64,000 nucleotides of DNA, from contig NZ_CP091794.1 in the NCBI RefSeq assembly GCF_022024175.1, positions 1,426,001 to 1,490,000 on the forward strand, read 5' to 3'. Below the pieces are notes generated by a model. It saw nothing but the letters and a program-made list of their open reading frames with translations, ran no database searches and was not told the origin of the DNA. Position 1 is the first letter of the stretch. Each line of letters begins with the position of its first letter. Of the stretch, positions 52,485 to 61,229 are shown piece after piece. This DNA comes from Prevotella communis. GTDB lineage: Bacteria; Bacteroidota; Bacteroidia; Bacteroidales; Bacteroidaceae. A program made the position numbers and the translations under genes.

Positions 52485-52492
52485 CAAAATTA
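52485..52492 (-). promoter_or_regulatory. -7 box of the 5'-nucleotidase operon
   Basis: TAATTTTG on the minus strand, 20 bp before the ATG. Confidence 0.45.
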
Positions 52493-52569
52493 CGAAATGT
52501 CATATGAAACGCCAAATTTTCGGCATGGAATTTGCTGTAAATAATTAAAAAAGAAAGGAGATTGAGATT

Positions 52570-53247
52570 ATGGCATTCATAGATTATTATAAGATTCTAG
52601 GGGTTGATAAGACCATTCCACAGAAGGATGTGAAGAAAGCCTATTTGAAACGTGCCAAGCAGTTTCATCCGGATTTGCATCCTGACGACCCGAAGGCCAA
52701 GGCAAAGTTTCAGGCTTTGAATGAAGCATACGATGTGATTGGTGATCCTGAAAAGCGAAAGAAATACAATCAGTATGGTGAACAGTGGAAGCAAGCTGAT
52801 GCCTTTGGTGGTACTGGTGGCTTCGGTGGTTTTTCTTCAGGTGCTGGTGGTGGCTCTCCATTCGAAGGCTTTGATTTCTCAAACTTTACTAATGGAAGGG
52901 GTGGCGGTGGCTTTAGCTCATTCTTTGAGGATTTGTTTGGTGGTGCCATGCGAGGACGTGGCGCTGGTGGTTTTGCCCATCAGCAACCACAACAACCACG
53001 TGAGACGCAGGCTAGTGTCAATATAGATATGTACACGGCTTTGCTGGGTGGTGATGTCATCGTCACCGTGCCAGATGGGAAAAAGATACGTCTGAAACTA
53101 AAACCTGGCACGCAGCCTGGCACTAAGGCCAGACTGCGTGGCAAAGGTCAGAACGGTGCGGATTTGATAATTACCTATCAGGTTACATTGCCTACGAGTC
53201 TGAGTGCTCGTCAACAGGAGTTACTAAGGCAGATGCAACAAGGTTAA
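52570..53247 (+). CDS. short CbpA/DnaJ-like co-chaperone
   Basis: A 225-residue J-domain protein. The J domain (residues 1-70) has the HPD motif in FHPDLHPDDPKAK, followed by a Gly/Phe-rich linker (75-140) and one C-terminal beta domain (ASVNIDMYTALLGGDVIVTV). CbpA and DnaJ normally have two such C-terminal domains and a dimerisation helix; here only the second-type domain is present. There is no zinc finger. An unusually clear Shine-Dalgarno site, AAAGGAG, lies 11 bp before the ATG. The stop overlaps the end of kdsB by 4 bp on the other strand. Confidence 0.88.
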   Translation: MAFIDYYKILGVDKTIPQKDVKKAYLKRAKQFHPDLHPDDPKAKAKFQALNEAYDVIGDPEKRKKYNQYGEQWKQADAFGGTGGFGGFSSGAGGGSPFEGFDFSNFTNGRGGGGFSSFFEDLFGGAMRGRGAGGFAHQQPQQPRETQASVNIDMYTALLGGDVIVTVPDGKKIRLKLKPGTQPGTKARLRGKGQNGADLIITYQVTLPTSLSARQQELLRQMQQG

Positions 53248-53990
53248 TCCTTGAATTCCTTCAGAAACTGTTCTGCTCGCTCAAGGTCTTCAGGTGTATC
53301 AATTCCGACGGTTTCTACATCGGTAAGGCCCACCTTGATGCGATAGCCGTTTTGAAGCCAGCGTAATTGCTCCAGACTCTCTGCCAGTTCCAGAGGGCTT
53401 TGGGGCAATTTCGTGATTTGTGACAATACTTCACGACGATAGGCATAAAGGCCAATGTGCTTCAAGAAAGGAAAGTGTAACAGCCAGTCGCTACTTTCTT
53501 TTCCTCTGATATATGGAATGACGCTGCGACTGAAATACATGGCATAGCCGTTAACATCACATACAATCTTTGGAGAATTGGGGTTTTGAACAGCCTCCAT
53601 GCTTTCGAAAGGTTTTCCGAGGGTAGCTATCTGTGTGTTTGGATCATCGAATAGGTGTTTTACTGTTTCCAACTGAGATTTCTGGATGAAGGGCTCGTCG
53701 CCTTGTACGTTGATAATGACATCGGCGTTGGTCTGCAATTTTATGGCAGCTTCCTCAATACGGTCAGTACCGCTTTTATGGTCGGTGCGTGTCATGACGG
53801 CATGGCCTCCAAATGACTCTACAGCCTTGAAAATCCTATCGTCGTCGGTGGCAACATAAGCTTCGCCCAATACACTTGTTACTTGTTCGTAAACTCTTTG
53901 AATGACGGGCTTACCGCCTAGCATCGCCAGCGGCTTGCCTGGAAAACGCGTAGATGCATAACGCGCAGGAATAATACCAATGAATTTCAT
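53244..53990 (-). CDS. kdsB: 3-deoxy-manno-octulosonate cytidylyltransferase
   Basis: Activates Kdo to CMP-Kdo for lipopolysaccharide inner core synthesis. I start at the ATG at 53990 (MKFIGIIPARYASTRFPGKP), giving 248 residues; an upstream ATG would add eight and overlap the -7 box. The nucleotide loop PARYASTRFPGKPL, AVMTRTDHKSGTDRIEE, VINVQGDEPFI and SPLELAESLEQLRWL are intact. It is divergent from the MORN gene. Confidence 0.96.
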   Translation of the reverse strand: MKFIGIIPARYASTRFPGKPLAMLGGKPVIQRVYEQVTSVLGEAYVATDDDRIFKAVESFGGHAVMTRTDHKSGTDRIEEAAIKLQTNADVIINVQGDEPFIQKSQLETVKHLFDDPNTQIATLGKPFESMEAVQNPNSPKIVCDVNGYAMYFSRSVIPYIRGKESSDWLLHFPFLKHIGLYAYRREVLSQITKLPQSPLELAESLEQLRWLQNGYRIKVGLTDVETVGIDTPEDLERAEQFLKEFKD

Positions 53991-54011
53991 CTGCTTTACT
54001 AATTTTTGACG

Positions 54012-54090
54012 CAAAGTTACAAATAATTCTTAATTCTTAGTTTCAAAAAAGGGAAATTCTTGCCTGTTTACACTTTTTTTTGTACTTTTG
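54012..54090. promoter_or_regulatory. divergent promoters of kdsB and the MORN gene
   Basis: Leftward -7 box TAACTTTG at 54019-54012. Rightward: TTG at 54060-54062 and TACTTTTG at 54083-54090 with a 20-bp spacer, 20 bp before the MORN ATG. Confidence 0.6.
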
Positions 54091-54109
54091 GAGTGAAAAA
54101 TTGAAAACA

Positions 54110-55231
54110 ATGAAATTGACATCATATATTTTATCGCTTACATTACTTACTATGCCTCTCTCTCTGTCTGCCCAGAAAATCTCTTTGGGTACGTGTACAA
54201 CAAAAGACGGAGGTGAATATAACGGAGAGATGGCTGCAGGAAAACCACACGGCAAAGGAAAAACGGTGTGGAAGAACGGAAATCTTTATGAAGGTGAATA
54301 TGTAAAAGGAAAACGCGAAGGTCATGGCATTTATACTTTCACAGACGGGGAACGCTATGAAGGGCAATGGATGCAGGACCATCAGCATGGTCAGGGTACA
54401 TATTATTTCCAGAATAATAATAAATATGTAGGTCTCTGGTTTAAGGACTACCAGCAGGGCTATGGTGAAATGTACTATTTCAATGGCGACACCTATAAGG
54501 GTAACTGGCATGAAGATAAGCGTAATGGCAAAGGAAAATATGTCTATGCCAGTGGAGCATATTATAACGGAGACTGGAAAGATGACAAAAAAGAAGGCCG
54601 TGGCTTCCATGATTGGGCTGATGGCTCAACCTATGATGGTGAATGGAAGAATAATATGCGTTCCGGTAAGGGTGTGTTTAAATATGCCAGCGGTGACGTC
54701 TATGTAGGCCAATGGCAGAACGATTTGCAGCATGGCAAGGGTGTCTATCGTTTCCAGAATGGTGACATCTTTGAGGGTGACTATGTGAATGGTCAGCGTA
54801 CAGGTAATGGTATCGTGAAATTTGCTAATGGCGACCGTTATAACGGACAGTTCCTGAAAGGTGATAAAAATGGACAAGGCACCTTCCTGTGGGCAAATGG
54901 TAATTCGTATTCTGGACAGTGGAAAAATGACCAGCCGAATGGTCGTGGTAAACTGACGACAAAGGCTGGTGACGTTGTGGAAGGACAATTTAAAAACGGA
55001 CAGCCTGAAGGAGAGTGTATCGGTCATCTGGCCGATGGCTCTAAATTTAAGGCCCAGTATAAGAATGGACAGCGTCATGGTGCTGCCATCGAAGAAGATA
55101 AGGACGGTAAGCGTATTGAGTGCCACTATGAGAATGGTAAACGTGAAGGAGCGTTTGTCGAGAAAGACCGTAACGGCGCAATTGTTGCCCAGGGCACTTA
55201 TAGCAACGGTTATCGTAAAATAGAAAAATAG
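54110..55231 (+). CDS. secreted protein with 14 MORN repeats
   Basis: A 373-residue exported protein from the ATG at 54110 (MKLTSYILSLTLLTMPLSLSAQ signal peptide). After it come 14 tandem 23-residue repeats with no gaps, each following the MORN pattern G-x-x-Y-x-G-x-W-x-x-x-x-x-x-G-x-G. The last three (GSKFKAQYKNGQRHG and on) are degenerate. MORN repeats in bacteria are thought to bind lipids or proteins, but no function is known for this one. It precedes the yhcH-glgB genes by about 30 bp. Confidence 0.92.
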   Translation: MKLTSYILSLTLLTMPLSLSAQKISLGTCTTKDGGEYNGEMAAGKPHGKGKTVWKNGNLYEGEYVKGKREGHGIYTFTDGERYEGQWMQDHQHGQGTYYFQNNNKYVGLWFKDYQQGYGEMYYFNGDTYKGNWHEDKRNGKGKYVYASGAYYNGDWKDDKKEGRGFHDWADGSTYDGEWKNNMRSGKGVFKYASGDVYVGQWQNDLQHGKGVYRFQNGDIFEGDYVNGQRTGNGIVKFANGDRYNGQFLKGDKNGQGTFLWANGNSYSGQWKNDQPNGRGKLTTKAGDVVEGQFKNGQPEGECIGHLADGSKFKAQYKNGQRHGAAIEEDKDGKRIECHYENGKREGAFVEKDRNGAIVAQGTYSNGYRKIEK

Positions 55232-55263
55232 ACTATCAATAAACCACTTTAAAACTATATGTT

Positions 55264-55710
55264 ATGATTATTGACACGCTTGACAATTTGGGCAAATACG
55301 TAGGATTAAATCCTTTGTTTGCTGATGTGGTAGAGTTCCTGAAGAAGAACGACCTAAACACGATGGAGGCTGGTAAATATCCTATTAAGGATAAGGACCT
55401 CTTTGTCAATATCACTACGGCTAAGGGCAAAGCACCCGATGAGGCCGTGTTGGAGACTCATGTCAAGATGATAGACATTCAGATTCCTATTGATGGACCT
55501 GAGACCTATGGCTATACACCATTGTGCAGACTGCCAGAACAGGAATATAATGCAGAAAAGGATATCACAAAATACCCTGACCTCATGGCAGAAAGTTTTA
55601 TTGACTGTCAACCAGGTATGTTTGCGGTTTTTTTCCCTCAAGACGGTCATGCACCGTGTATCTCAATGGCACCAGAGATTAAAAAAGCGATATTCAAGGT
55701 TAAAGCTTAA
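55264..55710 (+). CDS. YhcH/YjgK/YiaL-family cupin protein
   Basis: A 148-residue cytoplasmic cupin of the DUF386 family. YhcH-type proteins act in sialic acid or other sugar catabolism, possibly as sugar epimerases. The conserved LETHVKMIDIQIPIDGPE (metal His) and PGMFAVFFPQDGHAPCISM blocks are present. It sits six bases before glgB, so in this genome it is tied to glycogen rather than to sialic acid genes. Confidence 0.87.
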   Translation: MIIDTLDNLGKYVGLNPLFADVVEFLKKNDLNTMEAGKYPIKDKDLFVNITTAKGKAPDEAVLETHVKMIDIQIPIDGPETYGYTPLCRLPEQEYNAEKDITKYPDLMAESFIDCQPGMFAVFFPQDGHAPCISMAPEIKKAIFKVKA

Positions 55711-55715
55711 TTCCT

Positions 55716-57755
55716 ATGGCAGCAAAGAAAAAAGAGGAGGTGCAGCCTAAGCATATTGGCCTCGTACAGAACGATTCATGGTTAGAGCCTTTTGAAGATG
55801 CAATCCGTGGACGCCATGAGCATGCTGTGTGGAAACTGAATCAGTTGACACGCAATGGTAAAACGTCGTTGAAAGACTTCGCATCTGGTCATCTTTATTT
55901 TGGATTACATAAGCAGTTGCGTGGGTGGGTGTTCCGTGAGTGGGCCCCTAATGCCACGGAAATCTATCTGATAGGTGATTTTAATGACTGGAAGGAAGAT
56001 GAAAAATATAAGTGCAAGCGTATAGCCGGAACTGGAAACTGGGAACTGAAATTGCGTGAACGTGACCTGAAACACGGACAACTTTACAAAATGAAGGTGA
56101 AGTGGGACGGAGGTGAAGGTGAGCGTATTCCTGCTTGGTGCACCCGCGTGGTTCAGGATGAGACAACGAATATTTTCTCTGCCCAAGTATGGAACCCAGC
56201 CAAAAAGTATGATTTCAAGAAGAAAAACTTCAAGCCTAAGAAGAGTCCGTTACTTATCTACGAATGTCATGTAGGTATGGGACAGGATGCTGAGAAGGTT
56301 GGATCGTATAATGAGTTCCGCGAGAACGTGCTACCGCGTGTTATCAAGGATGGCTATAACTGCATCCAGGTGATGGCTATTCAAGAGCATCCATATTATG
56401 GGTCATTCGGTTATCATGTTTCTTCATTCTTCGCACCCAGTAGTCGTTTTGGTACGCCAGAAGAGTTGAAACAACTCATTGATGAGGCACATAAGAATGG
56501 TGTTGCTGTCATCATGGATATCGTTCATTCTCATGCGGTGAAGAACGAGGTGGAAGGTCTGGGAAATCTGGCTGGAGATCCTAATCAGTTCTTCTATCCC
56601 GGTGATCGTCATGAGCATCCAGCATGGGATTCACTTTGTTTCGATTATGGTAAGGATGAGGTGATGCATTTCCTGCTCTCCAACTGTCGTTACTGGTTAG
56701 AGGAATACCAGTTTGATGGCTTCCGTTTTGATGGAGTTACCTCTATGCTGTACTATAGCCATGGACTGGGAGAAACCTTCTGTGGCTATCCTGATTATTT
56801 CAATGGTCATGAGGATGATAATGCCATCTGTTACCTGACATTGGCAAATAAATTGATTCATGAGGTAAATCCGAATGCTATCACGATAGCAGAAGAGGTG
56901 AGTGGTATGCCTGGCCTGGCTGCAAGGTTTGAAGATGGAGGCTATGGTTTTGATTATCGTATGGCTATGAATATTCCTGATTATTGGATTAAGACCATTA
57001 AGGAACAGCCGGATGAGAACTGGAAACCAAGCAGCATTTTCTGGGAAGTAAAGAACCGTCGTCCTGATGAGAAAACGATATCTTATTGTGAGAGTCATGA
57101 TCAGGCATTGGTTGGTGATAAGACGATCATCTTCCGTCTCATAGATGCTGACATGTATTGGCACTTCGCCAAGAAGGATGTTAATGGTGTGGCTGAGAGA
57201 GGTATTGCTCTGCATAAAATGATCCGTTTGGTGACGTTGGGTACAATCAATGGTGGTTACCTGAACTTTATGGGTAATGAGTTTGGTCACCCGGAATGGA
57301 TTGACTTCCCACGTGAGGGAAATGGCTGGTCGTACAAATACGCGCGTCGCCAGTGGAGTCTTGTGGATAATAAGGACTTGTGTTATCACTGGTTGGGTGA
57401 TTTTGACCGTGAGATGATAAAAGTGGTGAAGAGTGTACGCAACTTCCAGGATAAACCCGTGGTAGAGATATGGCACAATGACGGTGATCAGATTCTTGCC
57501 TTTATGCGTGGTGACTTGCTGTTCGTGTTTAACTTCTCACCCACACAGTCTTTTACAGACTACGGATTCCTTGTGCCAACCGGCAGCTACGACGTTGTGC
57601 TGAATACTGATTCGAAAGATTTCGGTGGCTTTGGTTTTGCTGACGATACTGTGACGCATTTCACGAACTATGATCCTCTGTATGTCAACGACCGCAAGGA
57701 GTGGCTTAAACTTTATATACCTGCCCGTTCGGCAGTAGTTCTTAAGAAGAACTAA
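55716..57755 (+). CDS. glgB: 1,4-alpha-glucan branching enzyme, eukaryotic-like GH13_8 type
   Basis: Makes alpha-1,6 branches in glycogen. The 679-residue protein has an N-terminal CBM48 (RGWVFREWAPNATEIYLIGD), the GH13 barrel and a C-terminal all-beta domain. The catalytic residues are in FRFDGVTSMLYYSHG (Asp), TIAEEVSGMPG (Glu) and YCESHDQALVGDKT (Asp). The blocks YGSFGYHVSSFFAPSSRFGT, DIVHSHAVKNEVEGL and DYRMAMNIPDYWI match eukaryotic branching enzymes more closely than E. coli GlgB. It overlaps the DUF6057-type gene by one base. Confidence 0.93.
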   Translation: MAAKKKEEVQPKHIGLVQNDSWLEPFEDAIRGRHEHAVWKLNQLTRNGKTSLKDFASGHLYFGLHKQLRGWVFREWAPNATEIYLIGDFNDWKEDEKYKCKRIAGTGNWELKLRERDLKHGQLYKMKVKWDGGEGERIPAWCTRVVQDETTNIFSAQVWNPAKKYDFKKKNFKPKKSPLLIYECHVGMGQDAEKVGSYNEFRENVLPRVIKDGYNCIQVMAIQEHPYYGSFGYHVSSFFAPSSRFGTPEELKQLIDEAHKNGVAVIMDIVHSHAVKNEVEGLGNLAGDPNQFFYPGDRHEHPAWDSLCFDYGKDEVMHFLLSNCRYWLEEYQFDGFRFDGVTSMLYYSHGLGETFCGYPDYFNGHEDDNAICYLTLANKLIHEVNPNAITIAEEVSGMPGLAARFEDGGYGFDYRMAMNIPDYWIKTIKEQPDENWKPSSIFWEVKNRRPDEKTISYCESHDQALVGDKTIIFRLIDADMYWHFAKKDVNGVAERGIALHKMIRLVTLGTINGGYLNFMGNEFGHPEWIDFPREGNGWSYKYARRQWSLVDNKDLCYHWLGDFDREMIKVVKSVRNFQDKPVVEIWHNDGDQILAFMRGDLLFVFNFSPTQSFTDYGFLVPTGSYDVVLNTDSKDFGGFGFADDTVTHFTNYDPLYVNDRKEWLKLYIPARSAVVLKKN

Positions 57756-58915
57756 TGAGAAACAGATATAATTACAAAGAACAAGGCACCATCACCCACA
57801 AGGTGATGTGTGCTGTTTGTTTTCTTATATTCTCATTCTTGTGGCTATATGAGTTTCAGACTGATATATTAACTATAGCCCAGCATGTGTTGAGTCAAGG
57901 TGTGACGCATTATAATAGGACTGTCGGTGCTATTCTGATAACGATAGTGCTATATATCTTGCAGAGATGTATTGCTAACTTTACGAAACTGTCACGCAGA
58001 TCGTATGCCTTGACATATTTTCCTTCAATGCTGATATTGGCCGTGGTCTCGGATGTAAATCAGGACATTGACCAGCATTTTTCTTTTGGTGCCTGGGTTT
58101 GGGTATTCCCATTCCTGTTGTTGATTTGGGGTGTTTGCGTATGGTTCGCACGTCAGGCAATGTCGTATAGTCTTGATGAGGGACAGTATGGTACAGTATT
58201 CTCTGCCAGGAAGTTTTGGCTGAATTTACTTCAGATGACAGTTATGATGCTGGGTGTTGTACTGGTAGGTAATACTAACGCCGTCTTTCATTATAGCACT
58301 CATATGGAAGTAGCTCTGATGAATGATGATGTGGATGAAGCCTTGAGGGTAGGGAATCGTTCGTTGGAAACAAATGAACGTCTCACCATGTTACGTGCCT
58401 ATGCCTTGTCAAAAAAAGGAAAATTGGCAGACGGATTATTTGGTTATCCTGTGAAGGGAACTAGCGAGACGCTATTGCCCATGCAATTGAAACCACAGTT
58501 GATGCCGGAAGACTCTATATGGAAACATCTGGGGGCGCGTTGTGCAAAGACCGTGAATTCAGAGTTCTATTATGAGAGAATGGAGCGTGACACATTAGGC
58601 ACTTCCGCAATGGCAGACTATAGGCTGTGTGGCTATCTCATGAATCGTGATCTGAATTCTTTTGTGCGTGTTTTGCCTAAATACTATGAGGTGTCTGATT
58701 CTGTGGTTCTGCCACGTCATTACAAAGAGGCTTTGGTGCTTTATCAGCATTTAACGGCTCATCCTCTGATAGTCTATCATGATGCAGTCTTGGCAGAAGA
58801 CTGGAATAATCTACAACAGCTGAAAGTAAAATATTCCAAAGAGCCTGAGCGAAGATACCGCATCTTTGATAATTATCAAAAGTCGTATTGGTATTATTAC
58901 TATTATCGAAATTGA
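57755..58915 (+). CDS. DUF6057-type membrane protein
   Basis: A 386-residue protein with four N-terminal membrane spans (about residues 17-170, for example VMCAVCFLIFSFLWLYEF), followed by a helical, soluble region with TPR-like pairs (VALMNDDVDEALRVGNRSLE, LRAYALSKKGKLADGLF). It resembles the uncharacterised DUF6057 family of Bacteroidota. The start codon overlaps the glgB stop (TAATG). Function is unknown. Confidence 0.78.
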   Translation: MRNRYNYKEQGTITHKVMCAVCFLIFSFLWLYEFQTDILTIAQHVLSQGVTHYNRTVGAILITIVLYILQRCIANFTKLSRRSYALTYFPSMLILAVVSDVNQDIDQHFSFGAWVWVFPFLLLIWGVCVWFARQAMSYSLDEGQYGTVFSARKFWLNLLQMTVMMLGVVLVGNTNAVFHYSTHMEVALMNDDVDEALRVGNRSLETNERLTMLRAYALSKKGKLADGLFGYPVKGTSETLLPMQLKPQLMPEDSIWKHLGARCAKTVNSEFYYERMERDTLGTSAMADYRLCGYLMNRDLNSFVRVLPKYYEVSDSVVLPRHYKEALVLYQHLTAHPLIVYHDAVLAEDWNNLQQLKVKYSKEPERRYRIFDNYQKSYWYYYYYRN

Positions 58916-58933
58916 AATAATGGACTATAAAAG

Positions 58934-58972
58934 AAGAGGAATGGAAGCGAATCCATTCCTCTTACTTTTTAG
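58934..58972. terminator. bidirectional terminator
   Basis: AAGAGGAATGGA pairs with TCCATTCCTCTT around AGCGAA, with CTTTTT on the right and a T-rich run on the left, between the converging DUF6057-type and biotin carrier genes. Confidence 0.85.
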
Positions 58973-58990
58973 ATATTTCAATGATGGGTC

Positions 58991-59425
58991 TTACTCGATA
59001 ACAACCAAGGCGTCATCTTCCATCACACTTTCACCAATCTTCACGCATACGGCAGTGACCTTACCAGCCTTCTCGGCCTGCAGGTTATTTGCCATCTTCA
59101 TGGCTTCAAGTACGACAATAGTATCGCCAACCTGAACTTCGTCGCCTACGGCAACCTTGATGTCTGTGATAACACCAGGCAGGGGAGCCTTGACGGCATT
59201 GTTCTTGTTTACAGCTGCTTTATTGGTTGCAGGTTCGTCAGAAGTGCTTGCAGCAGCTGCTGCAGGCTTACCAAGCACGGGCTTTTTCTTCTCGGGCTCA
59301 GCTTCTTTCTCCATTTCAACCTTATACTCTTCGCCATTGACGGTGACGGTAACGATGTTTTCCTCAATATCGCCTACGGCAACCTCGTATTTCGTTCCGT
59401 TGATAGTATACTTGTATTCTTTCAT
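58991..59425 (-). CDS. mmdC: biotin carrier subunit of methylmalonyl-CoA decarboxylase
   Basis: A 144-residue protein. An N-terminal beta domain (MKEYKYTINGTKYEVAVGDI) is followed by an Ala/Pro/Thr-rich linker (residues 50-75) and a biotinyl domain with the biotinylated Lys in VVLEAMKMANNL near residue 110. It carries CO2 between the carboxyltransferase and the membrane decarboxylase. The order mmdA, small gene, mmdC fits a sodium-pumping methylmalonyl-CoA decarboxylase. The membrane subunit MmdB is not seen in this window. Confidence 0.92.
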   Translation of the reverse strand: MKEYKYTINGTKYEVAVGDIEENIVTVTVNGEEYKVEMEKEAEPEKKKPVLGKPAAAAASTSDEPATNKAAVNKNNAVKAPLPGVITDIKVAVGDEVQVGDTIVVLEAMKMANNLQAEKAGKVTAVCVKIGESVMEDDALVVIE

Positions 59426-59437
59426 TTCATTAATGAT

Positions 59438-59590
59438 TTAGGGACGTGCTGTCATTGTCTGGGCATAGCCGTTCCATTGTGTAGAGCGCTCCGCAATCGT
59501 GATGATGCCGGTCTCCACATCATGGACGTTATTTCCCAGATGCTCATGAAGAGCCATTGCTATGGCAGCATAGACTTCATTTTTCTTCAT
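59438..59590 (-). CDS. 50-residue conserved protein of the methylmalonyl-CoA decarboxylase cluster
   Basis: A small frame between mmdA and mmdC that reads MKKNEVYAAIAMALHEHLGN, then NNVHDVETGIITIAERS and TQWNGYAQTMTARP. The pattern 'AAIAMALH...HDVETGIITI...W' resembles the C-terminal tails of gamma/delta-type small subunits and OadG proteins in biotin-dependent decarboxylases, so it may be a structural part of the complex. It has no membrane span. It starts 33 bp after the mmdA stop and ends 12 bp before mmdC. Confidence 0.78.
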   Translation of the reverse strand: MKKNEVYAAIAMALHEHLGNNVHDVETGIITIAERSTQWNGYAQTMTARP

Positions 59591-59623
59591 AACTAAAATT
59601 TCTTTTACTTCTTAACTCCTCGT

Positions 59624-61189
59624 TTACATAGGAATATTTCCGTGCTTCTTGGCAGGCAGGGCATCACGCTTGGTAGCGAGCTGGGCTAAGCCACGGCAGA
59701 TGCGGAAACGGGTGTTGCGAGGCTCGATAACATCATCGATGTATCCGAACTTAGCAGCCTGATAGGGATTTGCAAAGAGTTCGTTGTACTCTTCTTCCTT
59801 CTCAGCGATGAATGCCTTAACATCCTCACCAGCTTCCTTCTTGGCTTTAGCTTCCTTAGCATAGAGAACTGCTGCAGCACCACTGGCACCCATAACGGCA
59901 ATCTCTGCAGAAGGCCATGCATAGTTCAGGTCGGTGTGGAGTTGCTTAGAGCCCATCACGATGTGTGAACCACCGTATGACTTACGCAGGGTGACAGTAA
60001 TCTTGGGTACTGTGGCTTCGCCATAGGCATAGAGCAACTGTGCTCCGTGGAGGATAACTGCGTTATACTCCTGACCAGTACCGGGCAAGAATCCGGGAAC
60101 GTCAACGAAACTAACAATAGGAATATTGAAAGCGTCGCAGAAACGTACGAAACGGGCACCCTTACGGCTGGCGTTTACATCGAGAACACCTGCGTAGCAT
60201 GAAGGCTGGTTGGCTACGATACCAACGCTCTGACCGTTGAAACGAGCGAAACCAACGATGATGTTCTTGGCAAATTTAGGCTGAACCTCGAAGAACTCGC
60301 CATTGTCGACAACGGCACCGATCACCTTATACATGTCGTAAGCCTCGTTGGGATTCTCAGGGATAATCTCGTTCAGAGAGTCCTCCATACGATTGATGGG
60401 GTCGTCGCACTTCTTGCGAGGAGCCACCTCCATGTTGTTAGAAGGAATGTATGAAAGCAGGGTCTTGATCATCTGCATACCCTCTTCCTCAGTCTTGGCT
60501 GTGAAGTGGGTTACACCAGACTTGGTAGCGTGAACGCTGGCACCACCCAGATGCTCCTGGTCAATATCTTCACCGGTAACGGTCTTTACAACCTTAGGAC
60601 CAGTGAGGAACATGTATGAGGTGCCTTCCATCATCAGGGTGAAGTCTGTCAGGGCAGGGCTGTAAACAGAACCACCTGCGCAAGGACCAAAGATACCGCT
60701 AATCTGGGGAATAACACCAGAGGCCAGAATGTTACGCTCGAAAATCTCTGCGAAACCAGCCAAAGAGTTTATACCTTCCTGAATACGTGCACCACCTGAG
60801 TCGTTGATGCCGATAACAGGGGCACCCATCTTCATGGCCATATCCATTACCTTACAGATCTTCTGGCTCATGGTCTCACTAAGAGAACCTGCATGAACGG
60901 TGAAATCCTGGGCAAATACGAAGACCAGACGGCCATCAATTGTACCACTACCTGCTACTACACCATCGCCAAGGAACTGTTTCTTCTCCATGCCGAAATT
61001 GTGGCAACGGTGCTCCTTGAACATGTCGTATTCCTCGAAAGAACCTTCATCGAGGAGCATCTCTATGCGCTCGCGGGCTGTGTATTTACCACGCTCGTGC
61101 TGTTTCTGAATCGCTTTTTCACCACCACCGAGACGGGCCTGTTCGCGCTTCTCGATGAGTTGCTTGATTTTTTCTAATTGTTTTGACAT
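59624..61189 (-). CDS. mmdA: methylmalonyl-CoA decarboxylase alpha (carboxyltransferase) subunit
   Basis: A 521-residue carboxyltransferase that moves CO2 from (S)-methylmalonyl-CoA to biotin, releasing propionyl-CoA. The N- and C-terminal crotonase-like halves are marked by [44 protein letters not shown], and by [15 protein letters not shown] and [10 protein letters not shown]. It ends in KKHGNIPM, the common ending. A propionyl-CoA carboxylase beta subunit would look nearly the same; the mce and mmdC neighbours favour the decarboxylase in propionate formation from succinate. Confidence 0.93.
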   Translation of the reverse strand: MSKQLEKIKQLIEKREQARLGGGEKAIQKQHERGKYTARERIEMLLDEGSFEEYDMFKEHRCHNFGMEKKQFLGDGVVAGSGTIDGRLVFVFAQDFTVHAGSLSETMSQKICKVMDMAMKMGAPVIGINDSGGARIQEGINSLAGFAEIFERNILASGVIPQISGIFGPCAGGSVYSPALTDFTLMMEGTSYMFLTGPKVVKTVTGEDIDQEHLGGASVHATKSGVTHFTAKTEEEGMQMIKTLLSYIPSNNMEVAPRKKCDDPINRMEDSLNEIIPENPNEAYDMYKVIGAVVDNGEFFEVQPKFAKNIIVGFARFNGQSVGIVANQPSCYAGVLDVNASRKGARFVRFCDAFNIPIVSFVDVPGFLPGTGQEYNAVILHGAQLLYAYGEATVPKITVTLRKSYGGSHIVMGSKQLHTDLNYAWPSAEIAVMGASGAAAVLYAKEAKAKKEAGEDVKAFIAEKEEEYNELFANPYQAAKFGYIDDVIEPRNTRFRICRGLAQLATKRDALPAKKHGNIPM

Positions 61190-61191
61190 TT

Positions 61192-61223
61192 CGTTGTTAC
61201 GTTATTTCGTTATTACGATGTTA
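61192..61223 (-). repeat. 8-bp tandem repeat between mce and mmdA
   Basis: Plus-strand units CGTTGTTA, CGTTATTT, CGTTATTA and CGATGTTA fill the spacer between the mmdA ATG and the mce stop. Confidence 0.7.
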
Positions 61224-61229
61224 CAATAT

